8,109 bases of DNA from an uncultured Sphingomonadales bacterium (GCA_903868655.1 CAIPWG010000070.1:1-8109), one strand, 5' to 3'; shown: positions 1 through 6,428, counted from the first letter of the stretch. Notes: generated from the sequence alone by a model not told the origin. Numbers and translations are program-made.

Positions 1-687
1 TCACCGGCAGCGGCACTGACGGCGCGCCTGTCATCCAGGAACACGCTGTACCGCATGCGCGAATTCAATGATTCCACTTTTGCGGCGGATGCTGGTCTGG
101 CGCTTGCCCTCGGTCGATCACGGTTGCGGGTTTCGGTCGGCCCATCGTACCGGCTCTATGACACGCATCCCTATACCATGGCGATCAGTGCCACGGGCGA
201 ATGGCTGCACCCTGTGGGACAACGCGGCCAGATCGATTGGCAAAGCGATGTCAGCAAAGTGACGTACAAGACCAACGCCCTGCAAAACGGCACCGTTTAT
301 GGCCAAACGCTGTCGTTCGAACGGTCATTTTCCGGGCGCACCGGGGCAAAGCTGTCGCTGTTTGGCCAACGCACCACCGCGGTCGATCGCGGCTATGCCA
401 CCGCCAATGCCGGGATCAGCCTCCTTGCTTGGCACGAACTGGGCACGACCACGGTCTATGCCGCGGCCAGCGGAAGCCGTCTGGAAGCGGATGCGCGGCT
501 GTTTCTCTATCCCGATCGGCGCAAGGAATGGCTGACCCGGGGCAGTATCGGCGCGACCTTTCGCCGGCTGCAGGTCCAAGGCTTTGCGCCGCTGGTGCGG
601 ATCAATGTGGAGCGCAACGCATCGCGCGTCGGGATTTACGATTACCGCCGCCTGTCCGCCGAACTCGCGATAACACGGGCGTTTTGA
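1..687 (+). CDS. Surface lipoprotein assembly modifier (Slam/DUF560) C-terminal beta-barrel, 5' partial
   Basis: The frame is open from base 1 to the TGA at 685-687, giving 228 residues of the C-terminal part of a longer protein; the start lies upstream of the window, so the ATG at 55 is internal. The visible part has alternating polar/hydrophobic beta-strands with aromatic girdle residues and ends in phenylalanine (ITRAF), as expected for outer-membrane barrels inserted by the BAM complex. The ending VERNASRVGIYDYRRLSAEL is typical of the C-terminal domain of surface lipoprotein assembly modifiers, where ERN.S..GIYDY.R is strongly conserved. Known members move lipoproteins or other substrates to or through the outer membrane; here the substrate is unknown, since neither neighbour in view is an obvious partner. 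The N-terminal TPR part expected of Slam proteins is outside the window. The family call is from memory of the motif and is fairly sure; the precise role is not. Confidence 0.8.
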   Translation, partial: SPAAALTARLSSRNTLYRMREFNDSTFAADAGLALALGRSRLRVSVGPSYRLYDTHPYTMAISATGEWLHPVGQRGQIDWQSDVSKVTYKTNALQNGTVYGQTLSFERSFSGRTGAKLSLFGQRTTAVDRGYATANAGISLLAWHELGTTTVYAAASGSRLEADARLFLYPDRRKEWLTRGSIGATFRRLQVQGFAPLVRINVERNASRVGIYDYRRLSAELAITRAF

Positions 688-711
688 CGAAAGGCCGGGC
701 TTGGCTATAGC
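684..711 (+). promoter_or_regulatory. Predicted promoter for the VOC gene
   Basis: TTGACG (684-689) and TATAGC (706-711) are 16 bp apart and resemble a sigma-70 type promoter. The -35 box overlaps the stop codon of the upstream barrel gene. Transcription would start near 718, just before the ribosome binding site at 720-724. Prediction from sequence only. Confidence 0.35.
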
Positions 712-731
712 GTGAACAGAGGAGACCGCCG

Positions 732-1148
732 ATGTCACTGCGCCCGTTTCACCTTGCCTTTCCTGTCCACGATCTGGCTCAGGCCCGCGCCTTTTGGGGC
801 GGGGTCATGGGCTGCCCCGAAGGGCGCAGCTCGGACGAATGGATCGATTTCGATTTCTTCGGACACCAGATTGTGGCGCATTGCGTGCCTGCGCCTGCCC
901 ATAGCGCGGCCAACCCGGTTGATGGCCATAACGTGCCGGTGCCGCATTTCGGCCTTGTGCTGGCCATGCCCGATTGGCAGGCGCTGGCCGACCGGCTGAT
1001 CGCTGCAGGGACCAGGTTCGAGATAGCGCCCACTGTGCGTTTCAAGGGCCAGCCGGGCGAACAAGCCACGATGTTTTTTCGCGATCCTTCGGGCAATGCC
1101 ATCGAAATGAAGGCGTTTGAGGATCTGGGTCAGTTGTTTGCCAAATAA
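732..1148 (+). CDS. VOC superfamily (glyoxalase/dioxygenase fold) protein
   Basis: A 138-residue protein of the usual length for a single-unit vicinal-oxygen-chelate protein with two beta-alpha-beta-beta-beta modules. It opens with PFHLAFPVHDLAQARAFW, the classic first strand plus helix. His7, His72 (in VPHFGL) and Glu125 (in GNAIEMKAF) fall where the family places metal ligands, and the DPSGN.IE motif at 118-125 is diagnostic for the fold. It is probably a cytosolic metal-dependent enzyme, but the reaction (isomerase, extradiol dioxygenase, thiol transferase or other) cannot be read from the sequence. The ATG at 732 is chosen because AGGAG (720-724) lies 7 nt upstream. It sits 44 nt after the barrel gene and 81 nt before the M2 peptidase, with no obvious functional link to either. 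Some organoarsenical C-As lyases (ArsI) are VOC proteins, but this one lacks a vicinal cysteine pair and is not in the ars operon, so that role is not supported. Confidence 0.85.
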   Translation: MSLRPFHLAFPVHDLAQARAFWGGVMGCPEGRSSDEWIDFDFFGHQIVAHCVPAPAHSAANPVDGHNVPVPHFGLVLAMPDWQALADRLIAAGTRFEIAPTVRFKGQPGEQATMFFRDPSGNAIEMKAFEDLGQLFAK

Positions 1149-1168
1149 ATCCGATCGCCCGAATGCGC

Positions 1169-1197
1169 TTGACCCGCGCCAGGTCCAAACGCAGCAT
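1169..1197 (+). promoter_or_regulatory. Possible weak promoter upstream of the M2 peptidase
   Basis: TTGACC (1169-1174) is followed after 17 bp by CAGCAT (1192-1197), a good -35 and a poor -10 match, in the 81-nt gap before the M2 peptidase. A 7-bp inverted repeat CGAATGC (1160-1166) / GCATTCG (1194-1200) brackets it. Both are low-confidence sequence observations. Confidence 0.2.
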
Positions 1198-1229
1198 TCG
1201 AACACAGTATTGCTTACGAGGTATTGATC

Positions 1230-3035
1230 ATGCGCCTGTTCGTTTCGCTGGCCGCTTTGGCCACCGCGCTTGCCACAACGCCGGCCATGGCGCAGTCCAC
1301 GGCTTCTGCCGTTGCCGATTGGGTCAAAGTCACCGACAAGGCTTTTGCCGATCAAACCGTTGCCTCCGGCCATGCCGAATGGGTCTACGAAACGTATATT
1401 AATGATGACAGCGAAGTGGTTTCGGCCAGTGCCGGAGCAGCGATGACCAAGCTGCAAGTGGCCAATGCGGCACGCGCAGCAGAGCTTGCCAAAGTTTCAG
1501 GCCTGTCGGGCGAAACCCAGCGCCAGTTGGTCATGTTGCGCACCGCGATCACCTCGCCAGCGCCTTCCACTCCCGGCGCCGCGGAACAATTTGCGCAATT
1601 GCAGGCGCATATTCAGGGGCTTTACGGCAAAGGCCACGGCACGCTGAACGGCCAATCGATCAATGGCAGCGATATCGAAGCCGCGATGGGCAGCAACCGC
1701 AATCCGGCGCAGCTCAAGGAAATGTGGACCACCTGGCACGACAGCGTCGGCGCGCCGATGAAGGTCGACTATGTGAAAATGGTCGACATTTCGAATGCGG
1801 GTGCCCGCGAACTGGGCTTTGCCGACACCGGCGCGCTTTGGCGGTCAAATTATGACATGGACGCCGACGGCTTTGCTGCGCTGACCGATACATTGTGGGA
1901 TCAGGTCAAGCCGCTGTACCAGCAATTGCATTGCTATGTCCGGTTGAAGCTCAACCAGAAATATGGCGATGCGGTGCAAGCCAGGAAAGGCCCGATCCGC
2001 GCCGATTTGCTGGGCAATATGTGGGCGCAGGAATGGGGCAATATCTATGACATTGCCGCACCAGCAGGTTCGGGCGACATTGGGTATGACACCGGCGCTT
2101 TGCTCGTCGCCAAAGGCTATGACCCGGTCAAAATGGTACGGGCTGGCGAAGCTTTTTATTCCTCGCTGGGCTTTGCCCCTTTGCCCGCAACATTCTGGAC
2201 CCGATCGCAAATCACCAAGCCGCGCGACCGTGACGTGGTGTGCCATGCTTCGGCGTGGGATATCGACAACCGCGACGATTTGCGGATCAAGATGTGCATC
2301 AAAGTCAATTCGGACGACTTCGTGACAATCCATCACGAATTGGGCCACAACTATTACCAGCGCGCCTACAACGCGCAGCCCTATCGCATTTACATGGAAG
2401 GCGCGAACGACGGCTTTCACGAGGCGATCGGAGACACCATGGCGTTGTCGATCACGCCCGAATACCTCGTGCGGATCGGCCTGCTCGACCGCGCACAAGT
2501 ACCGGGGCCGGACAAAGATATCGGACTGCTGCTGCGTCAGGCGATGGACAAAGTCGCATTCCTGCCGTTTGGCCTGTTGATCGACAAATGGCGCTGGCAG
2601 GTGTTTTCGGGCCAGATCAAGCCCGCCGACTATGAAACCGCGTGGAATCGCATGCGCCTGCAATATCAGGGAATTGTGCCACCCGGCGAACGCCCGGCCG
2701 ACGCCTTTGATCCTGGCGCAAAATACCATGTCCCCGCGGTCGTGCCTTATACCCGCTATTTCCTCGCCCGCATTCTGCAATTCCAGTTCTATCAGGCGGC
2801 CTGCTCGACCGCGGGCTGGACCGGACCACTGCACCGTTGCAGTTTTTACGGAAACAAAGCGGTCGGCACCAAACTCAATACGATGCTTGCGATGGGCGCA
2901 TCAAAGCCGTGGCCCGATGCGCTCGAAGCCTTCACCGGAACGCGTGCCATGAGCGGCAAAGCGATGCTCGCCTATTTCGCGCCGCTCTCGGCGTGGCTCA
3001 AGGAACAGACCAAGGGGCAGGATTGCGGCTGGTAA
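1230..3035 (+). CDS. M2 family peptidyl-dipeptidase (bacterial ACE homologue), exported
   Basis: This 601-residue zinc metallopeptidase removes dipeptides from peptide C-termini and probably acts in the periplasm. A signal peptide is clear: MRLF, a hydrophobic stretch, then AMA|Q near residue 20. The zinc site is HELGH (His369, Glu370, His373) with the third ligand Glu398 in EGANDGFHEAIGD. The segment AKYHVPAVVPYTRYF keeps Lys498, His500, Tyr507 and Tyr510, matching the residues that bind substrate in human ACE, and Arg509 matches the chloride-binding arginine. Cys338/Cys356 and Cys525/Cys537 have the spacing of two ACE disulfides, which fits an exported protein. Length equals one ACE catalytic domain. 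The ATG at 1230 is preferred over the in-frame TTG at 1224 because GAGGT (1218-1222) lies 7 nt before it and the signal peptide begins directly. Probable role: peptide scavenging; no link to the arsenic genes downstream is visible. Confidence 0.96.
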   Translation: MRLFVSLAALATALATTPAMAQSTASAVADWVKVTDKAFADQTVASGHAEWVYETYINDDSEVVSASAGAAMTKLQVANAARAAELAKVSGLSGETQRQLVMLRTAITSPAPSTPGAAEQFAQLQAHIQGLYGKGHGTLNGQSINGSDIEAAMGSNRNPAQLKEMWTTWHDSVGAPMKVDYVKMVDISNAGARELGFADTGALWRSNYDMDADGFAALTDTLWDQVKPLYQQLHCYVRLKLNQKYGDAVQARKGPIRADLLGNMWAQEWGNIYDIAAPAGSGDIGYDTGALLVAKGYDPVKMVRAGEAFYSSLGFAPLPATFWTRSQITKPRDRDVVCHASAWDIDNRDDLRIKMCIKVNSDDFVTIHHELGHNYYQRAYNAQPYRIYMEGANDGFHEAIGDTMALSITPEYLVRIGLLDRAQVPGPDKDIGLLLRQAMDKVAFLPFGLLIDKWRWQVFSGQIKPADYETAWNRMRLQYQGIVPPGERPADAFDPGAKYHVPAVVPYTRYFLARILQFQFYQAACSTAGWTGPLHRCSFYGNKAVGTKLNTMLAMGASKPWPDALEAFTGTRAMSGKAMLAYFAPLSAWLKEQTKGQDCGW

Positions 3036-3059
3036 GCGATACTGCGCAAGGTTTGGACA

Positions 3060-3086
3060 TTGACAGCAATTTGATATTTCCATAAT
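3060..3086 (+). promoter_or_regulatory. Promoter of the ars operon
   Basis: A perfect -35 box TTGACA (3060-3065) is followed after 15 bp by CATAAT (3081-3086), five of six matches to the -10 consensus. Transcription would start around 3092-3096, at or within a few bases of the arsR ATG at 3096. The -10 box lies inside the left arm of the palindrome at 3076-3103, so a bound repressor would block RNA polymerase. Confidence 0.6.
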
Positions 3087-3103
3087 TATCGAATTATGGA
3101 AAT
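3076..3103. promoter_or_regulatory. Probable ArsR operator (12-bp perfect inverted repeat)
   Basis: ATTTCCATAATT (3076-3087) and AATTATGGAAAT (3092-3103) are exact reverse complements separated by ATCG. The site is AT-rich in a GC-rich region, covers the -10 box of the arsR promoter and contains the arsR start codon in its right arm. ArsR/SmtB repressors are dimers that bind such AT-rich palindromes in their own promoters and leave when metalloid binds, so autorepression of the whole ars operon is the natural reading. The repeat is seen directly; ArsR binding is inferred. Confidence 0.7.
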
Positions 3104-3464
3104 CGAATCCGTCGAGGTCATTCGTGCGCTTGGCGCATTGGCACACGACCATCGCCTGGCCGCCTTCCGCCTGCTGGTACAGGCGGGAACGGACGGGCTG
3201 GCGGCGGGTGTCATTGCCGAACAATTGGGCATGCCGGCCTCGTCGATGAGCTTTCATCTGGCGGCACTCGCCCATGCGGGACTGATCACCCAACGCCGGA
3301 AAAGCCGGTTGGTCATCTATTCCGCCAAGTTTGACACGATGAATGCAGTTCTTGGCTATTTGACCGCAAACTGCTGCGGCGGGGTGCCGTGCACCGACGC
3401 CTCCGTGTGCTGCCCGGATGGAACGGCTGACCCAGATCACACCGATGCAAAGGACGTGACATGA
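3096..3464 (+). CDS. arsR: ArsR/SmtB family arsenic-responsive repressor
   Basis: A 122-residue winged-helix repressor. The DNA-binding part runs from about residue 8 (LGALAHDHRLAAFRLL) through the recognition helix (MPASSMSFHLAALAHAGLI, 46-64) and the beta-wing (RRKSRLVIYSA). The classical arsenic site ELCVCDL of plasmid R773-type ArsR is absent. Instead the C-terminus carries Cys93-Cys94, Cys99 and Cys105-Cys106 (NCCGGVPC then CC), resembling repressors such as that of Acidithiobacillus ferrooxidans, in which a C-terminal cysteine pair plus a third cysteine binds As(III). The ATG at 3096 has no ribosome binding site before it and lies at the predicted transcription start, so translation is probably leaderless; no other start leaves the N-terminal helix intact. 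Its stop overlaps the arsC start (ATGA, 3461-3464). It should repress its own operon through the palindrome over its start codon. Confidence 0.93.
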   Translation: MEIESVEVIRALGALAHDHRLAAFRLLVQAGTDGLAAGVIAEQLGMPASSMSFHLAALAHAGLITQRRKSRLVIYSAKFDTMNAVLGYLTANCCGGVPCTDASVCCPDGTADPDHTDAKDVT

Positions 3465-3895
3465 CCACCGATATCATCATCTACCACAACCCCGCCTGCG
3501 GCACTTCGCGCAACACGTTGGCGATGATCCGCAACGCCGGGATCGAACCACACGTGGTGGAATATCTCAAGACACCGCCATCGCGCGCACAACTGGAAAG
3601 CCTGCTGGTGCGTGCGGGCCTTTCACCGCGCGCGTTGCTGCGCGAAAAGGGCACGCCTTTTGCCGAACTGGGCCTGGGCGATCCTGATCTGAGCGATGAC
3701 CACCTGATCGATGCGATGATGGCGCATCCGGTGCTGATCAACCGGCCGATCGTGGTATCGCCGTTGGGGGTCAAGCTGTGCCGCCCGTCCGAATTGGTGC
3801 TTGATCTTTTGCCCGCCGGGCAAAGCGGCCCCTTTGCCAAAGAGGATGGCGAAGCGGTGATCGACGCTGACGGCAATCGCATCACGCACGCCTGA
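3461..3895 (+). CDS. arsC: Glutaredoxin-dependent arsenate reductase ArsC
   Basis: A 144-residue cytosolic enzyme that reduces arsenate to arsenite with glutathione and glutaredoxin. It closely follows the plasmid R773/E. coli ArsC (about 141 residues) over its full length. The active site is IYHNPACGTSRNT with catalytic Cys13; Arg61 (RALLR), Arg95 (INRPIVV) and Arg108 (LCRPSE) match the three arginines that hold the arsenate and thiarsahydroxy intermediates. AAAGGA (3449-3454) inside the arsR end serves as ribosome binding site, and the start overlaps the arsR stop by 4 nt, which points to translational coupling and co-transcription. The next gene, aqpS, starts 14 nt downstream. ArsC-type rather than thioredoxin-type reduction is certain from the motifs. 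Its product arsenite would need an exit route, for which the channel gene next to it is the only candidate in view. Confidence 0.97.
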   Translation: MTTDIIIYHNPACGTSRNTLAMIRNAGIEPHVVEYLKTPPSRAQLESLLVRAGLSPRALLREKGTPFAELGLGDPDLSDDHLIDAMMAHPVLINRPIVVSPLGVKLCRPSELVLDLLPAGQSGPFAKEDGEAVIDADGNRITHA

Positions 3896-3909
3896 GTGGT
3901 GGGAATATC

Positions 3910-4578
3910 ATGAACGCAACAAGCCGCAGCTATGCAAGCGAGGCGGTGGGCAGCTTTCTGCTGTTTGCCACGGTCATCGGCTCGGGCATCATGGCGCAGC
4001 GATTGGCACAGGGCAATCTGGCAGTGGCGCTGCTTGGCAACACGCTGGCCACGGGTGCAATGCTATTTGTGCTGATCACGATGCTGGGGCCGATTTCGGG
4101 CGCGCATTTCAATCCGGCGGTCACATTGATCATGCGTTTGCGCGGCGATATCAGCACCCGCGCGGCACTGGGGTTTTGCCTTTCGCAGCTGACGGGCGGC
4201 CTTATTGGCGTATGGATTGCCCATGCCATGTTCGATCTGCCCATCTGGCAAATTTCCCAGCACTTGCGCGCTGGCCCCGGCCAATGGCTGGGTGAAGGCG
4301 TGGCGACATTCGGACTGATCCTGACGATCCTCGGCACTGTCCATTCCCGCCCGGCCTGGGTTCCGGCGAGCGTGGCTTTGTATATCACCGCCGGATATTG
4401 GTTCACCTCGTCGACCAGTTTTGCCAACCCCGCGATCACGATCGCCCGCGCAATGAGCGACACGTTTGCCGGAATCGCACCGACCAGCGTGCCCGGGTTT
4501 ATCGGTGGACAAGTGGCAGGCGCGCTCGTCGCCTATGCTGTTGCCCGAATCCTGTTTGTTGAAAAGGCTGCGGCATGA
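3910..4578 (+). CDS. aqpS: Aquaglyceroporin AqpS-type metalloid channel
   Basis: A 222-residue major intrinsic protein of the inner membrane with the expected six helices and two half-helices. The NPA boxes are at residues 68-70 ([10 protein letters not shown]) and 173-175 ([11 protein letters not shown]). In most aquaporins an arginine follows the second NPA and forms the selectivity filter; here that position is Ile176, and an arginine appears only at 180. This, and its place between arsC and arsH, matches the AqpS group first described in the ars operon of Sinorhizobium meliloti, where the channel lets arsenite made by ArsC flow out down its gradient and also passes methylated arsenicals. 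GGTGGGA (3898-3904) precedes the ATG by 5 nt; the gene follows arsC by 14 nt and overlaps arsH by 4 nt (ATGA). Family and context are firm; substrate range is inferred from the homologue. Confidence 0.92.
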   Translation: MNATSRSYASEAVGSFLLFATVIGSGIMAQRLAQGNLAVALLGNTLATGAMLFVLITMLGPISGAHFNPAVTLIMRLRGDISTRAALGFCLSQLTGGLIGVWIAHAMFDLPIWQISQHLRAGPGQWLGEGVATFGLILTILGTVHSRPAWVPASVALYITAGYWFTSSTSFANPAITIARAMSDTFAGIAPTSVPGFIGGQVAGALVAYAVARILFVEKAAA

Positions 4579-5315
4579 ACCGTTTGCGCATCGTGGCAGA
4601 CCCCGATCATTTGCCGGCCTTGCGCGCCAGCTATGCGCATCGACGGCCCGCCTCGGGGCTTGGACCGCTCGATCCGCCACCGCGCATCCTGCTGCTTTAC
4701 GGATCGTTGCGCGAACGGTCCTATTCGCGGCTGGTGGTGGAGGAATCGGCGCGACTGCTACGCTATTTCGGCTGCGAAACCCGCATTTTCGATCCTCACG
4801 ATCTGCCGCTTCCCGATCAGGTTGCAGACGACGACCATCCTGCAGTCGAAGAATTGCGCCAATTGTCGCTTTGGTCCGAAGGACAGGTGTGGTGCAGCCC
4901 CGAACGCCATGGCCAGATCACCGGTATCATGAAAACCCAGATCGACCATCTGCCGCTGGCGATCAAAGGCATGCGCCCGACACAAGGCCGCACGCTGGCG
5001 GTCATGCAAGTCAGCGCCGGATCGCAATCGTTCAATTCGGTCAACACCTTGCGCATTCTGGGCCGCTGGATGCGGATGTTCGTCATTCCCAACCAGTCGT
5101 CAGTCGCCAAAGCTTATGATGAATTCGATGCCGCAGGCCGCATGAAGCCTTCGGCATATTACGATCGGATCGTTGACGTGCTGGAGGAACTGGTGCGTTT
5201 TACCGTGCTGTTGCGTCCGCACGCCGATCAATTGGTCGATCGCTATTCCGAACGCGTCGAGCGCGATGATCCGGTCGATACCCCGGTCGAACAGGCGGGC
5301 CTGGCACCGCGCTGA
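4575..5315 (+). CDS. arsH: ArsH, NADPH-dependent FMN oxidoreductase (organoarsenical oxidase)
   Basis: A 246-residue flavodoxin-like protein. The FMN phosphate-binding loop is [14 protein letters not shown] (residues 39-52), followed by the [12 protein letters not shown] segment (109-120) and [20 protein letters not shown], all characteristic of ArsH rather than of general FMN reductases. Studied ArsH enzymes use NADPH to oxidise toxic trivalent methyl- and phenylarsenicals to the pentavalent forms and also have quinone/azo reductase activity; cytosolic. Length is normal for the family. The ATG overlaps the aqpS stop (ATGA, 4575-4578), with AAAAGG (4562-4567) as ribosome binding site. It is the last clear ars gene of the operon. 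Its presence suggests the cell meets methylated arsenic even though no arsM methyltransferase is encoded in the window. Confidence 0.96.
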   Translation: MNRLRIVADPDHLPALRASYAHRRPASGLGPLDPPPRILLLYGSLRERSYSRLVVEESARLLRYFGCETRIFDPHDLPLPDQVADDDHPAVEELRQLSLWSEGQVWCSPERHGQITGIMKTQIDHLPLAIKGMRPTQGRTLAVMQVSAGSQSFNSVNTLRILGRWMRMFVIPNQSSVAKAYDEFDAAGRMKPSAYYDRIVDVLEELVRFTVLLRPHADQLVDRYSERVERDDPVDTPVEQAGLAPR

Positions 5316-5358
5316 TTGGCTTTGCGAAAGCGACACCAATTCCGCTAAGCCTGCCAGA

Positions 5359-5376
5359 CGGGAGAAACTGCTCCCG
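5359..5376 (+). promoter_or_regulatory. Short GC-rich hairpin before the aldo/keto reductase start
   Basis: CGGGAG (5359-5364) and CTCCCG (5371-5376) form a perfect 6-bp stem with loop AAACTG. No T-run follows, so it is not a normal intrinsic terminator. The same CTCCC (5371-5375) could instead pair with GGGAG at 5379-5383, which is the Shine-Dalgarno of the next gene. The stem is visible; a role in translation control is speculative. Confidence 0.3.
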
Positions 5377-5389
5377 GTGGGAGAGTGAC

Positions 5390-6340
5390 ATGCCGCAACT
5401 GCGCCCGATCGGGCATTCGCAACTGACCACGGTGCCGCTGATCCTGGGCGGCAACGTGTTTGGCTGGACCGCCGACGAACAGACCAGCTTTGCCGTGCTC
5501 GATGCCTTTGTGGCAGCCGGCGGCACGATGATCGATACGGCCGATGTCTATTCGGCGTGGGCACCGGGCAACCGCGGTGGCGAATCCGAAACCGTGATCG
5601 GCGCCTGGTTGCGCCAGCGCGGGCGTCGCGACGATGTGCAGATCACCACCAAAGTCGGAATGCTGCCAATCGGTGAGGGCAAAGGGCTGGAACCGGCGCA
5701 TATTGCGGCCGCCGTCGAGGGCTCGCTGCAAAGATTGGGGACCGACTACATCGATCTTTACCTGGCGCATAAAGATGATCCCACACAAGATCAGGGCGCG
5801 GTCGCCGCCGCCTTTGGCACGTTGGTATCAGACGGCAAAGTGCGCGTAATCGGCGCTTCGAACTTTTCGGCCGCGCGGCTCGACAGCGCGATCACGGCAC
5901 AGCATGAAGGCGGCGGAGCCAGGTATCAGGTGCTGCAAAACGAATACAATCTGCTCGCGCGCAGCGGCTATGAAGGTGCGGTGCAGGACTATTGCGTGGC
6001 GCATAGCATCGGCATGACCCCGTTTTACGGGCTGGCGAGCGGCTATCTGACCGGCAAGTACCGCAGCGCCGAAGACCTGAAAGGCGTACGCGGCGCGCGC
6101 ATGGGCGCATTGCTTGAAGGCAACGGCCCGCGCGTGCTGGCGGCACTCGACACCGTCGCCGCGGCGCATGGTGCCAGCGTAGCCCAAATTGCGTTGGCGT
6201 GGATCGCGGCGCAACCCGGCATTGCCGCACCGATCGCCAGCGCGACCAGCGTGGCGCAAGTCGAAGAGTTGATGGGTTCGATCAATCTGACACTGACAGC
6301 CGAAGACCTGACCGCGCTGGATGAGGCCAGTCGCGCCTGA
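5390..6340 (+). CDS. Aldo/keto reductase
   Basis: A 316-residue NADPH-dependent oxidoreductase with an (alpha/beta)8 barrel. The catalytic tetrad is complete: Asp49 and Tyr54 in MIDTADVYS, Lys88 in ITTKVG, and His127 in DLYLAHKDD. Further family marks are GGESETVIGAWL (63-74), SLQRLGTDYIDLY (112-124) and KVRVIGASNF. Near the C-terminus, PIASATSVAQVEELM is the region that binds the 2'-phosphate of NADPH. It resembles the AKR11/12-like group of bacterial reductases, and the substrate (an aldehyde or ketone) cannot be told. GGGAG (5379-5383) lies 6 nt before the ATG. It follows arsH by 74 nt with no clear terminator, so read-through from the ars operon is possible, but this kind of gene is common near many operons and a role in arsenic response is only a guess. 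Confidence 0.95.
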   Translation: MPQLRPIGHSQLTTVPLILGGNVFGWTADEQTSFAVLDAFVAAGGTMIDTADVYSAWAPGNRGGESETVIGAWLRQRGRRDDVQITTKVGMLPIGEGKGLEPAHIAAAVEGSLQRLGTDYIDLYLAHKDDPTQDQGAVAAAFGTLVSDGKVRVIGASNFSAARLDSAITAQHEGGGARYQVLQNEYNLLARSGYEGAVQDYCVAHSIGMTPFYGLASGYLTGKYRSAEDLKGVRGARMGALLEGNGPRVLAALDTVAAAHGASVAQIALAWIAAQPGIAAPIASATSVAQVEELMGSINLTLTAEDLTALDEASRA

Positions 6341-6428
6341 CGAGGGCAACCAGCGCTTGCGATGGGTCTGATGCACTGCCACAACGCGCCGGCCCCATCA
6401 GGACCGGGGCGTCAGGCATGAGGTCGGC

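Noticed and set aside
732..1148. VOC protein as an ArsI-type C-As lyase
   Set aside because: ArsI needs a vicinal cysteine pair for trivalent organoarsenicals; this protein has only isolated Cys28 and Cys51, and it lies outside the ars operon.
1160..1200. 7-bp inverted repeat CGAATGC / GCATTCG before the M2 peptidase as a regulator site
   Set aside because: The arms are 27 nt apart and short; no regulator gene sits nearby and the spacing does not fit a typical dimer site.
1224..1229. TTG at 1224 as the start of the M2 peptidase
   Set aside because: It lies only 1 nt after the GAGGT ribosome binding site; the ATG at 1230 has proper spacing and gives a standard signal peptide.
735..1457. Minus-strand open frame of 240 codons over the VOC gene and the peptidase start
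   Set aside because: The VOC fold motifs on the + strand and the signal peptide at 1230 explain the same bases; no motif is seen in the reverse frame.
1845..2834. Long open frame on the minus strand (329 codons) inside the M2 peptidase gene
   Set aside because: The + strand protein is conserved along the whole stretch; the reverse frame has no recognisable domain and is a by-product of GC-rich codon use.
6392..6410. GCCCC / GGGGC hairpin between the aldo/keto reductase and the membrane protein, as a terminator
   Set aside because: Only 5 bp, 9-nt loop and no T-run after it; such pairs are common by chance in DNA this rich in GC.
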